A stretch of 64,000 nucleotides of DNA, taken from NCBI RefSeq assembly GCF_021245735.1, contig NZ_JAJISB010000004.1, positions 62,001-126,000 of the forward strand, given 5' to 3'. This document shows, one piece after another, positions 8,379-17,882 of this stretch; position 1 is the first letter of the stretch; each line of letters opens with the position of its first letter. The notes beneath the pieces were generated by a model that made no database searches, was not told the DNA's origin, and worked only from the letters and a program-made list of their open reading frames with translations. The translations under genes and the position numbers were made by a program. This stretch comes from Brevibacillus daliensis (GTDB taxonomy: Bacteria > Bacillota > Bacilli > Brevibacillales > Brevibacillaceae).

Positions 8379-10058
8379 ATGGATGATGTCATAAGCAACA
8401 CTTGCTTGGATGACTATATGTATAGATTGCGCTCGGTGGAGCATGTACAGGGGTTTAACAAAGAGACGCAGATCACGCAACAATTTCCATTATCTTATTC
8501 GCTTTTCGTTGTGACGAGCGGAGAAGTGGAATTGGTTCTGGACCACCAGCACGCCGTGATTGATCGTCATTCTGTATATGTTGGTTTGCCGGAGAATACC
8601 TATGGAGCTGTCGTTTCCAGTGCGGGATTGGAGATGTACATTTTTCATTTTGATGTGTACCGGTATAGGGGTGACGATACGAGCAGCTTACAGCAGATCA
8701 AGGATGCTCAGCTGTTTTGGCCTCGGGGAAAGATCGTGATAAATCCACTCAATGGGCTTGCGGCTATGTGTGAAGAGCTGTACCGAAGATGGAATCATAA
8801 AGAAAATCGAGAGATATTTCGTTGTCAGATCGATTTTCAGGAGATTCTTCATTACATCTATAAATTTCAATTGCACGCGGCAACAAATTCATTCTCAGCA
8901 CTAGAGCAAGCCAAGCAGTATATTGAAGATCATTACACAGAATCGTTATTGATCGAGCAGCTGGCACAGGTGGCGAAGCTTAGTCCCAAGTATTTTGTCG
9001 ATTTGTTCAAAAAGCGCTATGGAAAAAGCTCGATGGAATACGTAGCAGAGCTCCGATTGCAGGAAGCGAAGCGGCTAATGGCACAATCGGATGCCAAGTT
9101 GCGAGAGATTGCACACAGGGTAGGTTACGCGGATGAATTCTATTTCAGTCGTAAATTCAAGAAGGAGATCGGTGTAACGCCAACTCAGTATATGAACCAC
9201 CGCCGTCGTAAGTTGGTTACTTATCAGTCGGGACTTATCGGCCATATGATTGCGCTTAACATCATTCCGTATGCAGCACCGCTTCATCCGAAGTGGTCGG
9301 AAAACTATTATCGAAACTATCGAGATGAGATTCCAATCCATTTGAGCGCATATCGATATAATCAGGACTGGCAACAGAATATTAATCAACTACATCAGCT
9401 CTCTGCCGATCTCATTATTGCATTGGATGAACTAGAAGAGTCAGAGCGACAAGCACTTGAGCATATTACCACTGAACTCTGCTTTGTTCAAACGAATATG
9501 AATTGGCGGGAACAGCTGCGGTTCATAGCAAAAAGGTTAGGAGAGACATGGCAGGCGGAGAAGTGGCTCAGAGAGTTTGATCATAAAGTGCAGGAAGCGA
9601 AGAAACGACTTAAGCAGTCCATGCATCAGGACACGTTCTTAGTACTTCGCTTGGCCAACAAGCAGCTGAGCTTATATTGTAACCGAGGCATGGCCAGTAT
9701 TCTCTATCAGGACTTAGAACTAGCTCCGGCTTATGAATGTGAGGTGACGATCTATACTAAGAGCATAACGCTAGAGGAGATTCATTGCTTGAATCCAGAT
9801 CATATTCTACTGCTGGTTCGTCAGGATAGCGATACGTTGGAGCATTGGGTGCACCTGCAGAACAACCCGCAATGGCAAGCGGTTACTGCTGTCCATCGCA
9901 AACGTGTTCATCTCATTTCTTCTGATCCTTGGCGAGAATATTCTGCACATGCACAGCTTCGCATGCTGGATCAGCTTATTCAACTGTTAACAGAAGATCA
10001 TCCATCACATTTCAGGATTTTGTCCATGGATGAGAATAAACCCTATCTCTATACTTAA
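8379..10058 (+). CDS. btr: AraC-family activator fused to a siderophore-binding domain (Btr-like)
   Basis: 559 residues in three parts. Residues 1-160 form a cupin-type AraC N-terminal domain. Residues 170-275 hold two helix-turn-helix units (LLIEQLAQVAKLSPKYFVDL, then LREIAHRVGYADEFYFSRKF) ending in the AraC signature GVTPTQYM. Residues 285-545 resemble an iron-siderophore binding protein (ADLIIALDELEES, NPDHILLLVRQDS, VHRKRVHLIS) but without a signal peptide, so it acts in the cytoplasm. This architecture matches B. subtilis Btr, which binds ferric bacillibactin and activates feuABC-besA; gene order here is the same. The ligand is inferred from that parallel. Confidence 0.88.
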   Translation: MDDVISNTCLDDYMYRLRSVEHVQGFNKETQITQQFPLSYSLFVVTSGEVELVLDHQHAVIDRHSVYVGLPENTYGAVVSSAGLEMYIFHFDVYRYRGDDTSSLQQIKDAQLFWPRGKIVINPLNGLAAMCEELYRRWNHKENREIFRCQIDFQEILHYIYKFQLHAATNSFSALEQAKQYIEDHYTESLLIEQLAQVAKLSPKYFVDLFKKRYGKSSMEYVAELRLQEAKRLMAQSDAKLREIAHRVGYADEFYFSRKFKKEIGVTPTQYMNHRRRKLVTYQSGLIGHMIALNIIPYAAPLHPKWSENYYRNYRDEIPIHLSAYRYNQDWQQNINQLHQLSADLIIALDELEESERQALEHITTELCFVQTNMNWREQLRFIAKRLGETWQAEKWLREFDHKVQEAKKRLKQSMHQDTFLVLRLANKQLSLYCNRGMASILYQDLELAPAYECEVTIYTKSITLEEIHCLNPDHILLLVRQDSDTLEHWVHLQNNPQWQAVTAVHRKRVHLISSDPWREYSAHAQLRMLDQLIQLLTEDHPSHFRILSMDENKPYLYT

Positions 10059-10077
10059 GATAATGATAATCATTATC
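10059..10077. promoter_or_regulatory. Perfect Fur box before feuA
   Basis: GATAATGATAATCATTATC is identical at all 19 positions to the canonical Fur box. It begins directly after the regulator's stop codon and 51 bases before feuA, giving the uptake operon its own iron control. Confidence 0.95.
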
Positions 10078-10127
10078 AAATATAGTGTGTCGTAAACTGG
10101 TTTAACGAGAGGGGTATTACTAGAAAG

Positions 10128-11123
10128 ATGAAAAAGTTACTTAGCATGATAAGTATGCTGGCATTATTCATGGTTATTCTGACAGCGTGCGGAAACAACA
10201 ATACAGCTAGCCAGCCGGCTTCGACAGCGATTGAGGGTGCGGCAAGTAGCGAACAATCGACTTCCGCAAGCGAGGGGACAAGCGAACGAACGATTGAGTA
10301 TTTGGGGAAAACCTATACAGTCCCTATGAAAGTAGAACGAATCGTCATTACTGGTTCGATGGAAGCACATGAAGATGCGCTTGTTCTCGATGTGCATCCA
10401 GTTGGAGCGGTTACGGTTACGGGCAAGTTTCCGGAGCGCTACGCAGCTATTACCGATCAGGCAGAATCGATCGGAGAGAAGTCAGAGCCTAATTTTGAGA
10501 CTATTTTGAAGCTCAAGCCGGATGTGATTCTGGGCACAACGAAATTTCCAAAAGAAACTGTCGAGCAATTAAATAAAATTGCCCCTACGATTCCCGTATC
10601 CCACATTGCAACAGATTGGGAGAATAATCTACTGATGCTTGGTGAATTAACCGGGAAACGTGCTCAAGCTGAACAGGAAATTTCCAAATATAAAACGAGT
10701 ATTGAGTCAGCTAAACGAACGCTGTCAGACAAGCTGAAGGATAAGCAGGTGGTTGCACTCCGTGTTCGCTCAAGTCAATTATTCATGTATTCTCCGCCCG
10801 TTTTCTTGAATCCCATTTTGTATGAGGACCTTGGTCTAAAGGTGCCTGAAACGGTAGCGGCTTCTAAATCTCAGGAAGCGATCTCGGTTGAACAGCTGGC
10901 AGCGATGAACCCAGATTATTTGTTCATTCAATTCTTAACGAATGAGAATAAGGATTCACAGAATGCCCTCCCAGATGTGCTTGATAATCCTATCGTACAA
11001 AAGATTAAGGCTATTAAAGAAAAACATGTATACGTAAATATTATTGATCCGCTCGCTGAAGGTGGTCCTGTATGGAGCCGGACACAATTCTTGAATGCGA
11101 TGATGGAAAAACTTGTCCAGTGA
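10128..11123 (+). CDS. feuA: Siderophore-binding lipoprotein (FeuA-like)
   Basis: A 331-residue binding protein of the iron-siderophore family. Its signal sequence ends in the lipobox LTAC (Cys 21); a Ser/Ala/Thr-rich linker follows, then the two-lobed binding fold with MKVERIVITG, FETILKLKPDVILG, APTIPVSHIATDWENNL and ISVEQLAAMNPDYLFI. It would capture ferric siderophore outside the cell and deliver it to the permease pair encoded just downstream. Operon order matches feuABC-besA, so a catecholate such as bacillibactin is the likely ligand (inference). Its stop overlaps the next start as TGATG. Confidence 0.87.
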   Translation: MKKLLSMISMLALFMVILTACGNNNTASQPASTAIEGAASSEQSTSASEGTSERTIEYLGKTYTVPMKVERIVITGSMEAHEDALVLDVHPVGAVTVTGKFPERYAAITDQAESIGEKSEPNFETILKLKPDVILGTTKFPKETVEQLNKIAPTIPVSHIATDWENNLLMLGELTGKRAQAEQEISKYKTSIESAKRTLSDKLKDKQVVALRVRSSQLFMYSPPVFLNPILYEDLGLKVPETVAASKSQEAISVEQLAAMNPDYLFIQFLTNENKDSQNALPDVLDNPIVQKIKAIKEKHVYVNIIDPLAEGGPVWSRTQFLNAMMEKLVQ

Positions 11124-12136
11124 TGCCCACGAGTTCAGGAATCAAATCTATCAGGTTGATAGGAATGGGGATTATTTTAATCGTCATGACTATTATCACG
11201 TCAGTACTCTTTGGGACGAAATCGATTGATGCTGAAACGGTGTGGAACGCTATATTTCATTATGACTCGGAAAATTTAGAGCATCTTATCATTCGTACCT
11301 CCAGAATACCACGTGTAGTTGGAGCCTTATTAATAGGAGCTTTCTTAGCTGTATCGGGTGCTTTAATGCAGGGGATGACAAGAAATTATCTTGCATCCCC
11401 TTCCATTATGGGAGTGTCGGATGGGTCCGCATTCGTTATCACGTTATGTATGATTTTCATACCTGGTAGTTCTTCCATGTCGATGATTATGTATTCCTTG
11501 ATTGGTTCTGCGTTTGGAGCGTTTCTTGTGTTTGGAGCGGCGCGACTGTTGCCGGGAGGAATGTCACCCATTACGTTAGCGGTTCTGGGTACAATAATAG
11601 GCACGTTTCTAAGTGGGATCTCACAAGCGTTATCGACTTATTATCAGGTGTCACAAAATATAAGCTTCTGGTACAATGCTCGCCTGCATCAGATAGATCC
11701 AGAAATCATCAAACTATCAATACCGTTTGCGATTGTTGGTCTTGCAATCGCATTCTTGGTGGCTCGCTGGATTACGGCGCTGTCGCTTGGTGATGAGTTG
11801 GCGATAGGACTTGGTGTAAAGATTAATCTAATTAAAGCGTTAACGATGCTAAGTGTCATTATATTGACCGGTATTTCCGTTGCGATCGCAGGAAAGGTCG
11901 CTTTTATCGGATTGATTATTCCACACATTACACGCTTTTTGGTCGGACAGGATTATAGACGAATTGTCCTTTATGGTGCTTTACTTGGAGCGCTTTTCCT
12001 CGCATGGTGCGATCTGATTAGCCGGTTTGTGAATTATCCGTTTGAAACGCCGATCGGTGTTGTGACTGCGCTATTTGGTGTGCCTTATTTCCTCTACTTA
12101 ATTAAGACGAGGGGAGGGGGCAAGCAACTTGATTAA
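11123..12136 (+). CDS. feuB: FecCD-family siderophore permease (FeuB-like)
   Basis: A 337-residue permease subunit. ATG 11123 overlaps the feuA stop by one base (TGATG) and begins MPTSSG; an earlier in-frame ATG at 11072 lies inside feuA and is unlikely. Landmarks are TSRIPRVVGALLIGAFLAVSGALMQGMTRN (shortened: RIPRVVGALLIG, GALMQGMTRN), KVAFIGLIIPHITR and PFETPIGVVTALFGVPYF. About ten hydrophobic segments are visible. It partners with the following permease. Confidence 0.87.
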   Translation: MPTSSGIKSIRLIGMGIILIVMTIITSVLFGTKSIDAETVWNAIFHYDSENLEHLIIRTSRIPRVVGALLIGAFLAVSGALMQGMTRNYLASPSIMGVSDGSAFVITLCMIFIPGSSSMSMIMYSLIGSAFGAFLVFGAARLLPGGMSPITLAVLGTIIGTFLSGISQALSTYYQVSQNISFWYNARLHQIDPEIIKLSIPFAIVGLAIAFLVARWITALSLGDELAIGLGVKINLIKALTMLSVIILTGISVAIAGKVAFIGLIIPHITRFLVGQDYRRIVLYGALLGALFLAWCDLISRFVNYPFETPIGVVTALFGVPYFLYLIKTRGGGKQLD

Positions 12137-13157
12137 TTTATCACAGGAAAGACGATTCAGGAACGTTATCCTTGTGGCTTGTGTTTTGATTATTTGCGGG
12201 ATATACGTGAGTCTCACGAATGGAACGTTCGATTTATCTGCTGCCGATGTTATTCGAACATTACTTCGGATTCATCCAACGAAAGAGTATGACCTTGTCA
12301 TTTTCGATTTTAGGTTACCTCGTATTCTCATTGGTGCTTTGGTGGGCTTTGGTTTGGGTATCGCAGGTGCAGTACTACAAGGTATTACAAAAAATCCGCT
12401 TGCCGATCCAGGCATTCTAGGAATTCATGCGGCGGCAGGAGCATCGGTTGTCATAGGTATGTTTTTGTTTCATGGAACGTTTAAGGGTTCTAGCTGGATG
12501 GCAGTGATGACAATGCCAATGTTCGGATGGATTGGTGGGATCGCAGCTGTTGTCCTGCTGTATATGTTCGCAAGGCGTCATGGTGAATTTGATCCCGAGC
12601 GATTAATATTGGTGGGAATTGCGCTAGGTTCAGGTTTCGGGGCGCTTACAATCTTTATCTCATTAAAAATGAACCCGCAAGATTTCGAGATGGCGACGGT
12701 GTGGCTGTCGGGCAGCATATATAGCGCTACTTGGAAGCATGTAGTGACGACATTGCCATGGATTGTGATATTGGTACCGATTATATGGAGAAGAGCGTAT
12801 ATCCTCGATATCATGCAATTGGGTGAAATAAGCTTGAAGGGAGTGGGCGTTCAGCCTAACAAGGAAAGACAAATTCTGCTCTTGTGCTGTGTTGGATTGG
12901 TCAGTGCTTGCGTAGCTGTCTCTGGGAGTATTGGCTTCGTCGGATTGATTGCCCCACATATTGCGAGGCGATTAGTCGGGATCCACTACAAATATATCGT
13001 TCCAGCCTGTGGATTAATTGGAATGTTGATGGTCATCATCGGGGATTTGATAGGCAAAACTATTTTTGCCCCTGCCCAGCTCCCGGTCGGAATTGTCATT
13101 TCCATCATCGGAGTTCCTTATTTTCTTTACCTGCTGTATCAGGCTAGAAAAAGGTAA
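12129..13157 (+). CDS. feuC: FecCD-family siderophore permease (FeuC-like)
   Basis: A 342-residue permease subunit starting at TTG 12129, which follows a GAGGGGAGGGGG site by 8 bases and overlaps the previous gene by 8 bases. Landmarks: FRLPRILIGALVG, LQGITKNPLADPGILGIHAAAG, SIGFVGLIAPHIARRLVG and QLPVGIVISIIGVPYF. As in B. subtilis feuABC, no ATPase is encoded in the operon; the FecE-type ATPase at 17040 is the obvious candidate. Confidence 0.87.
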   Translation: MINLSQERRFRNVILVACVLIICGIYVSLTNGTFDLSAADVIRTLLRIHPTKEYDLVIFDFRLPRILIGALVGFGLGIAGAVLQGITKNPLADPGILGIHAAAGASVVIGMFLFHGTFKGSSWMAVMTMPMFGWIGGIAAVVLLYMFARRHGEFDPERLILVGIALGSGFGALTIFISLKMNPQDFEMATVWLSGSIYSATWKHVVTTLPWIVILVPIIWRRAYILDIMQLGEISLKGVGVQPNKERQILLLCCVGLVSACVAVSGSIGFVGLIAPHIARRLVGIHYKYIVPACGLIGMLMVIIGDLIGKTIFAPAQLPVGIVISIIGVPYFLYLLYQARKR

Positions 13158-13205
13158 TCTTTTAGTCATCACACTCGAATCATCCATGAATAGGGGAGAT
13201 CACGC

Positions 13206-14024
13206 ATGAACAATGAACGAGGTCGCTCGGCATTCGCCATTCCGGGAGCGGAGCAATGGGAGCTGACAAGCCAAGCCGGTGATGATTATCGAATCATGGT
13301 ATGGACACCAGAAACCGCTGTGCCAGAGGATGGATTTCCGATCATCTATATGTTGGATGCGAATGCAGCCTTCGGAACGATGGCGGAGACCGTTCGTTTA
13401 CTCAGTATGGGGCCTTATCGAATTGAGCCGTCTATCGTGGTCGGCATTGGTTATAATATTGATCAACCTCTCCATACAGAGCGAAGATTTTATGATTATA
13501 CTGTCTATGCCAGTGAAGACGAACTACCTCCGCGTAAGGATAAGTCTCCGTGGCCTCTAACAGGCGGTGCAGAACACTTTCTGCAGTTCATTGAGCAAGA
13601 ACTTAAGCCTTTGATTGAACAAACGTATACAGTGAATCGAAGTCGCCAAATGCTGTTTGGACATTCACTCGGTGGATTGTTTGCCTTGTATACATTGTTT
13701 ATGAAGGGGGAAGCTTTTCAGTTTTATGTTGCGGGCAGTCCTTCAATCTGGTGGAAAAATGAACATATTGTCCCGTATACGGAGCAACTGATCGCAGAAG
13801 CACAGCGTTCTCCCTTGCATTCCTCACTCTTCATTGGGGTAGGGAGTTTAGAGAAGCCTCATATGGTTCGCGATGCAAGGCTCATGTATGAACGATTGAG
13901 CGCTGCGGACATACCTGGCTTCAGTGTCCAGTATCGTTGCTTCGAAGATGAGGGGCACCTATCTATAGTTACACCTCTTATTGGTCGGGCGATTCGCTTT
14001 GCAGATCAGGGGAATCAAGTCTGA
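13206..14024 (+). CDS. besA: Siderophore esterase, BesA/Fes-like alpha/beta hydrolase
   Basis: A 272-residue cytoplasmic hydrolase of the esterase-D/Fes type. GHSLGG holds the nucleophile (about Ser 154), FEDEGHLSIV near the C-terminus holds the catalytic His, and IIYMLDANAAF and VAGSPSIWW fit the oxyanion and acid regions. In B. subtilis BesA hydrolyses the trilactone ring of ferric bacillibactin so that iron can be released after import. Its position directly after the permeases, behind AGGGGAG, supports the same role here. Substrate specificity is inferred. Confidence 0.85.
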   Translation: MNNERGRSAFAIPGAEQWELTSQAGDDYRIMVWTPETAVPEDGFPIIYMLDANAAFGTMAETVRLLSMGPYRIEPSIVVGIGYNIDQPLHTERRFYDYTVYASEDELPPRKDKSPWPLTGGAEHFLQFIEQELKPLIEQTYTVNRSRQMLFGHSLGGLFALYTLFMKGEAFQFYVAGSPSIWWKNEHIVPYTEQLIAEAQRSPLHSSLFIGVGSLEKPHMVRDARLMYERLSAADIPGFSVQYRCFEDEGHLSIVTPLIGRAIRFADQGNQV

Positions 14025-14179
14025 GTAGCCAAAGTATGCTGATATATCAGGATATAACAAGAGAATCTTGGGTAAAATGCATGTTCCAGCATTTAATTCT
14101 ACTTGTGGAAAAAAGATACAAAATTACAACAAATCAATTAAATTTAAAGCAGTGTTACTTAATTTGTAATGATATTCAC

Positions 14180-14193
14180 TGAAAACGCTTCCT
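14180..14193. promoter_or_regulatory. cre site (CcpA operator)
   Basis: TGAAAACGCTTCCT fits all 14 positions of the cre consensus TGWAARCGYTWNCW. It lies 69 bases upstream of the chemoreceptor start, suggesting carbon-catabolite control of that gene. Confidence 0.65.
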
Positions 14194-14261
14194 TTCTTAT
14201 GGTAGTTTACTGAGTAGATAAGATAAAAGTAAGTGCGTAAGGAAGGGAGAAACACATAGGT

Positions 14262-16001
14262 ATGAATAATCTCTTACGTAACGTTTCAATTTTTAGGAGA
14301 ATCTTGATTCTGATTACAATGGTATTATTCTTTATTATCGCAATTGGCGGAACAGGACTTTATTACATGGGCAGTATGGCAGATAAATCAGAGGTTATGT
14401 ATACCGATCGTTACTTGCCTTTGGAATGGTTAGATGAGATTCGACTTAATCATCAGATTACTGAATCCCTAGCGATGGACTTGATGCTCGATACCTCTGA
14501 TGAAAAAGGAACAATGTTTATTGAACAAGTCTCAGCATTACGTGAACGAAATGATGAGCTAATGCAGAAATACAGTTTAAAAGTGTTAACTTCTAGGGAA
14601 AAAGAGATTCTAGCCAAATACGATGAACTGAAAAATGTTTATCGAGAGGAAATAAATCGTGTTATCCAAATGGGAAGCACCAATCAAAATGAAGAAGCGT
14701 ATCTCTATTATAATCAAAACGTTCGAGAGGCCAGAGAGAAGCTAGATGGAAGCCTCTCTGAACTGATAAATGAAAATCGGAATCTCATTAAGAGCCTAAA
14801 AGACTCGATTAACTCAAAGGTCTTTGAAGCAAACTCCGTTTTTGGTGGGGCAATTCTGGTCATTCTTGTTATTTTGGTTATCGTAGGAATAAGCATTGCC
14901 CGATCGATTTCGAAACCATTGAAAGAATTACAGGCTGTAATGAAAGAAGCAGAAAATGGGGATTTGAGTGTAGAAGGAACATATATATCGAAGGATGAGA
15001 TTGGTTGTCTTTCTTACTCCTTTAACATGATGTTGTCGTCTATTAGACAAGTCATCACTCAAATTACGCATCACTCTCAACAATTAGCTGCATCGTCTGA
15101 ACAGCTAACAGCCAGTTCCGAGCAATCTAGCCTTGTTAATGAACATATCGCTGAGAAAATTAGTGAAATCGCTGAAGGAGCAATCGAACAGGGAAGTAGT
15201 ATTGCAGGAATATCTGAGCAGATTCAAGAGCTTTTTGCCAATGTGCAACAGATTGATTCGTCCATTCAAGCAATCAATGAGCATAATCAAAGTACTGTTG
15301 GACAAGCAGCAGAAGGGAATGCACTTGTACAAAAAGTAACACAACAAATGGAATTGATTCAAACATCGATGAAGTTATTGGAAAAAGTCATTCAATCTCT
15401 GAGTAATAAATCTGCCGAGATTGCCAAAATAATTGAAGCAATATCTAGCATATCTTCTCAAACCAATCTCTTATCTCTAAATGCTGCGATTGAAGCGGCA
15501 AGGGCAGGCGAGCATGGAAGAGGCTTCGCCGTTGTAGCTGATGAAGTACGTAAACTTGCCGAGCAATCAGAAAACGCGACAATGGAAATAGACGAAGTGC
15601 TCACAGTGGTTCAAGAAGAAATGAGAGAAGCGGTTAAATCAATGCAGACAACCAATAAAGAGGTCCTAGAGGGGATTGCAGCTGTAGACATTAGCTCAGT
15701 TATGTTTGCTATGATTCATGAAGCCATCAGTGAGGCTTCGACCCAGTTTGAAAATATTACGGTAGCCATGCAAAATATTACGAATAACGCAGTAATTGTA
15801 GTGGAATCAGTTGGGAAGTTCTCACAAGTGGCGGATGATGCTGCAGCGAGCACAGAACAAGTGTCGGCAGCAACAGAGGAACAGCTAGGTTCAACACAGG
15901 AGATTGCCTCCGCAGCGGGTTCTCTGTCTCAAATGGCAGAAGACATGCAGGAGATCATTCAGGAATTTTCTATTAGCAAGCAAGTGAAGAAACAGGAGTA
16001 G
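14262..16001 (+). CDS. Methyl-accepting chemotaxis protein
   Basis: A 579-residue chemoreceptor. It has a transmembrane helix at about 12-33, a roughly 150-residue extracellular four-helix-bundle-type sensor (4HB_MCP) rich in charged heptads, a second transmembrane helix at about 195-215, a HAMP domain ([23 protein letters not shown]), and a long coiled-coil signalling domain with the conserved hairpin [25 protein letters not shown] (tip near residue 410). It would signal through CheW/CheA to the flagellar motor. The ligand is unknown. A perfect cre site lies upstream and it has its own terminator. Confidence 0.92.
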   Translation: MNNLLRNVSIFRRILILITMVLFFIIAIGGTGLYYMGSMADKSEVMYTDRYLPLEWLDEIRLNHQITESLAMDLMLDTSDEKGTMFIEQVSALRERNDELMQKYSLKVLTSREKEILAKYDELKNVYREEINRVIQMGSTNQNEEAYLYYNQNVREAREKLDGSLSELINENRNLIKSLKDSINSKVFEANSVFGGAILVILVILVIVGISIARSISKPLKELQAVMKEAENGDLSVEGTYISKDEIGCLSYSFNMMLSSIRQVITQITHHSQQLAASSEQLTASSEQSSLVNEHIAEKISEIAEGAIEQGSSIAGISEQIQELFANVQQIDSSIQAINEHNQSTVGQAAEGNALVQKVTQQMELIQTSMKLLEKVIQSLSNKSAEIAKIIEAISSISSQTNLLSLNAAIEAARAGEHGRGFAVVADEVRKLAEQSENATMEIDEVLTVVQEEMREAVKSMQTTNKEVLEGIAAVDISSVMFAMIHEAISEASTQFENITVAMQNITNNAVIVVESVGKFSQVADDAAASTEQVSAATEEQLGSTQEIASAAGSLSQMAEDMQEIIQEFSISKQVKKQE

Positions 16002-16011
16002 AATTACAATG

Positions 16012-16049
16012 AAGATGAGCTACTCTACCGAGTTTAGCTCATCTTTTTT
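16012..16049 (+). terminator. Rho-independent terminator
   Basis: AAGATGAGCTA pairs perfectly with TAGCTCATCTT and runs into six T, just after the chemoreceptor stop. Confidence 0.85.
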
Positions 16050-16120
16050 GTACGTAGAGAGTAGCAAGCTTTTCGACATGATGTCCCCTCCTGTATAATA
16101 ACGCGTAGGGGGTTAGCACA

Positions 16121-16921
16121 TTGATTCATTACAAAACATACATACGTGGAGAAAACTGTGAATGGGTTACCTTTGTGCATGGAGCAGGAGGTAGTTCATC
16201 AATTTGGTATAAACAGATTAAAGCTTTCAGAGAGGATTACAACATTTTATTAGTAGACCTTAGAGGTCATGGCAAATCTAAAAATGCGAAACGGAACTGG
16301 GCTACGAAATATACGTTTGCTGACTTGAGTAAAGATATCATTGAGGTACTAAACCATTTGCAAATCCAATCCACGCATTTTGTTGGCATATCTCTAGGTA
16401 CGATTATGATTCAGATAATTGCGAAGAAATATCCTTCTAAAATATGTTCTATGGTATTGGGTGGCGCTGTTACAAGGTTAAATTTTCGTTCTCAGGTGTT
16501 AATTACGCTTGGTAACACGGTGAAACACTTCGTTCCATATATGTGGCTATACCGTCTTTTTGCTTGGGTGATCATGCCTAGTAAAAGACATAAAGAGTCG
16601 AGGTCTCTATTTGTCAGAGAAGCTAAAAAACTATGCCAAAATGAGTTCAAGAGATGGTTTAAACTGACCAAAGGTGTTAATTCGTTTTTACACGGTCTGC
16701 TATCAAAAGAGCTTCCTATTCCTACCTTGTACATCATGGGGAATGAGGATCATATGTTTTTGCCGTCTGTTCAAGCGTATACAAATAAAATGGTATTTTC
16801 AAAATTAGTTTTGGTTTCTAACTCGGGTCATGTTGTGAACGTAGATCAGCCGGAGGAATTTAATCGAATTTCAATACGATTTATTCAAGACCAAAAGCAG
16901 GCAGTGAATGCTGTCGTATAG
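16121..16921 (+). CDS. Alpha/beta hydrolase
   Basis: A 266-residue cytoplasmic alpha/beta hydrolase. TFVHGAGGSSSIWY provides the HG-type oxyanion motif, VDLRGHGKS is the strand-4 turn, FVGISLGT holds the nucleophile serine, and SNSGHVVNVDQPEEF holds the catalytic histidine before the C-terminal helix. The acid residue is probably in MGNEDHMF. It starts at TTG behind AGGGGG (spacing 8). Substrate unknown; it could be a lipase, esterase or C-C hydrolase. It is a single-gene unit. Confidence 0.82.
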   Translation: MIHYKTYIRGENCEWVTFVHGAGGSSSIWYKQIKAFREDYNILLVDLRGHGKSKNAKRNWATKYTFADLSKDIIEVLNHLQIQSTHFVGISLGTIMIQIIAKKYPSKICSMVLGGAVTRLNFRSQVLITLGNTVKHFVPYMWLYRLFAWVIMPSKRHKESRSLFVREAKKLCQNEFKRWFKLTKGVNSFLHGLLSKELPIPTLYIMGNEDHMFLPSVQAYTNKMVFSKLVLVSNSGHVVNVDQPEEFNRISIRFIQDQKQAVNAVV

Positions 16922-16982
16922 TCGTTGTTAGGTGGTAGAACAAGGAAGATAAATGATAGCTTGCCTATTATAGATTTACATA

Positions 16983-17022
16983 AAAAAAGGTGCTGTCCCA
17001 ATAAGGGATGAGCACCTTTTTT
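16983..17022. terminator. Bidirectional terminator
   Basis: AAAAAAGGTGCT and AGCACCTTTTTT form a symmetric stem around a second small GTCCC/GGGAT hairpin, between the hydrolase and the convergent siderophore ATPase gene. Confidence 0.85.
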
Positions 17023-17039
17023 GGTAGGATTCGCAAGCC

Positions 17040-17861
17040 TTAGATAACCTCAGCTTTTTTGCGAGGGATATTTGCCAACCGATTTTTACTATATGGAATA
17101 CACATTGGCGTGTCGTATAAGGGATCGAGCGTGATCTGACAATCCATATCAAATACAGTACGTACTAATTCCTCCGTCATTACCTCTTCTGGGGGACCCT
17201 CTGCATAAACAGTCTGATCATGAACAGCAATAATGTGATGGGCATAGCGGCAAGCCAAGTTCAAATCATGCAGGACCATAATGATTGTACGCTGTTCAGT
17301 TTGGTTTAATTCATCTAACAGATCAAGTATCTCAATTTGGTGAGACATATCTAAATAGGTAGTTGGTTCATCTAAAAGAATTGTTTCTGTACCTTGTGCC
17401 AAAGTCATGGCAATCCATGCTCGTTGTCTTTGACCACCGGATAAGGAATCAACTGGCCGATGAGCAAGTTCGGATAGCTGCGTAGCTTCCAGAGCTTTAT
17501 TTACCATTTTCTCATCTTCCTCTGACCATTGTTGCAACCAGTTTTGGTACGGATATCGTCCTTGTTTCACTAATTGAAAGACGGTTAATCCTTCTGGAGC
17601 AGTTGGACCTTGTGGCAAAATGGATAAACGTTTTGCTACTTCCTTTGTAGAGCATTTGGCAATAGAGCTGCCGTCTAACAAGATAGCCCCTTCCTTTGGT
17701 TTCAGCAAACGTGCAAGGGACCTTAGTAAAGTCGATTTGCCACAACCATTACTGCCAATGAATACAGTAATCTTACCGCGAGGAATGGTTAAATCAAGCG
17801 ATTCTATTATATTTTTTTCACCATAGGACAAGGTTAACTGACGGGTTTCCAGAGCATTCAC
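17040..17861 (-). CDS. FecE-family siderophore ABC transporter ATPase
   Basis: A 273-residue ABC ATPase with Walker [10 protein letters not shown] (about residues 36-44), Q-loop SILPQG, signature [17 protein letters not shown], Walker [14 protein letters not shown] and the H-loop MVLHDLN. These, and the C-terminal [12 protein letters not shown], place it among the FecE/FhuC/YusV siderophore ATPases. It starts at GTG behind AAAGGAGA, 21 bases after permease 17883-18920. It is the only such ATPase in the window, while three importers are present, so it may energise all three, as YusV does in B. subtilis (inference). Confidence 0.9.
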   Translation of the reverse strand: MNALETRQLTLSYGEKNIIESLDLTIPRGKITVFIGSNGCGKSTLLRSLARLLKPKEGAILLDGSSIAKCSTKEVAKRLSILPQGPTAPEGLTVFQLVKQGRYPYQNWLQQWSEEDEKMVNKALEATQLSELAHRPVDSLSGGQRQRAWIAMTLAQGTETILLDEPTTYLDMSHQIEILDLLDELNQTEQRTIIMVLHDLNLACRYAHHIIAVHDQTVYAEGPPEEVMTEELVRTVFDMDCQITLDPLYDTPMCIPYSKNRLANIPRKKAEVI

Positions 17862-17882
17862 GAGTTATCCGTCTCCTTTCAT

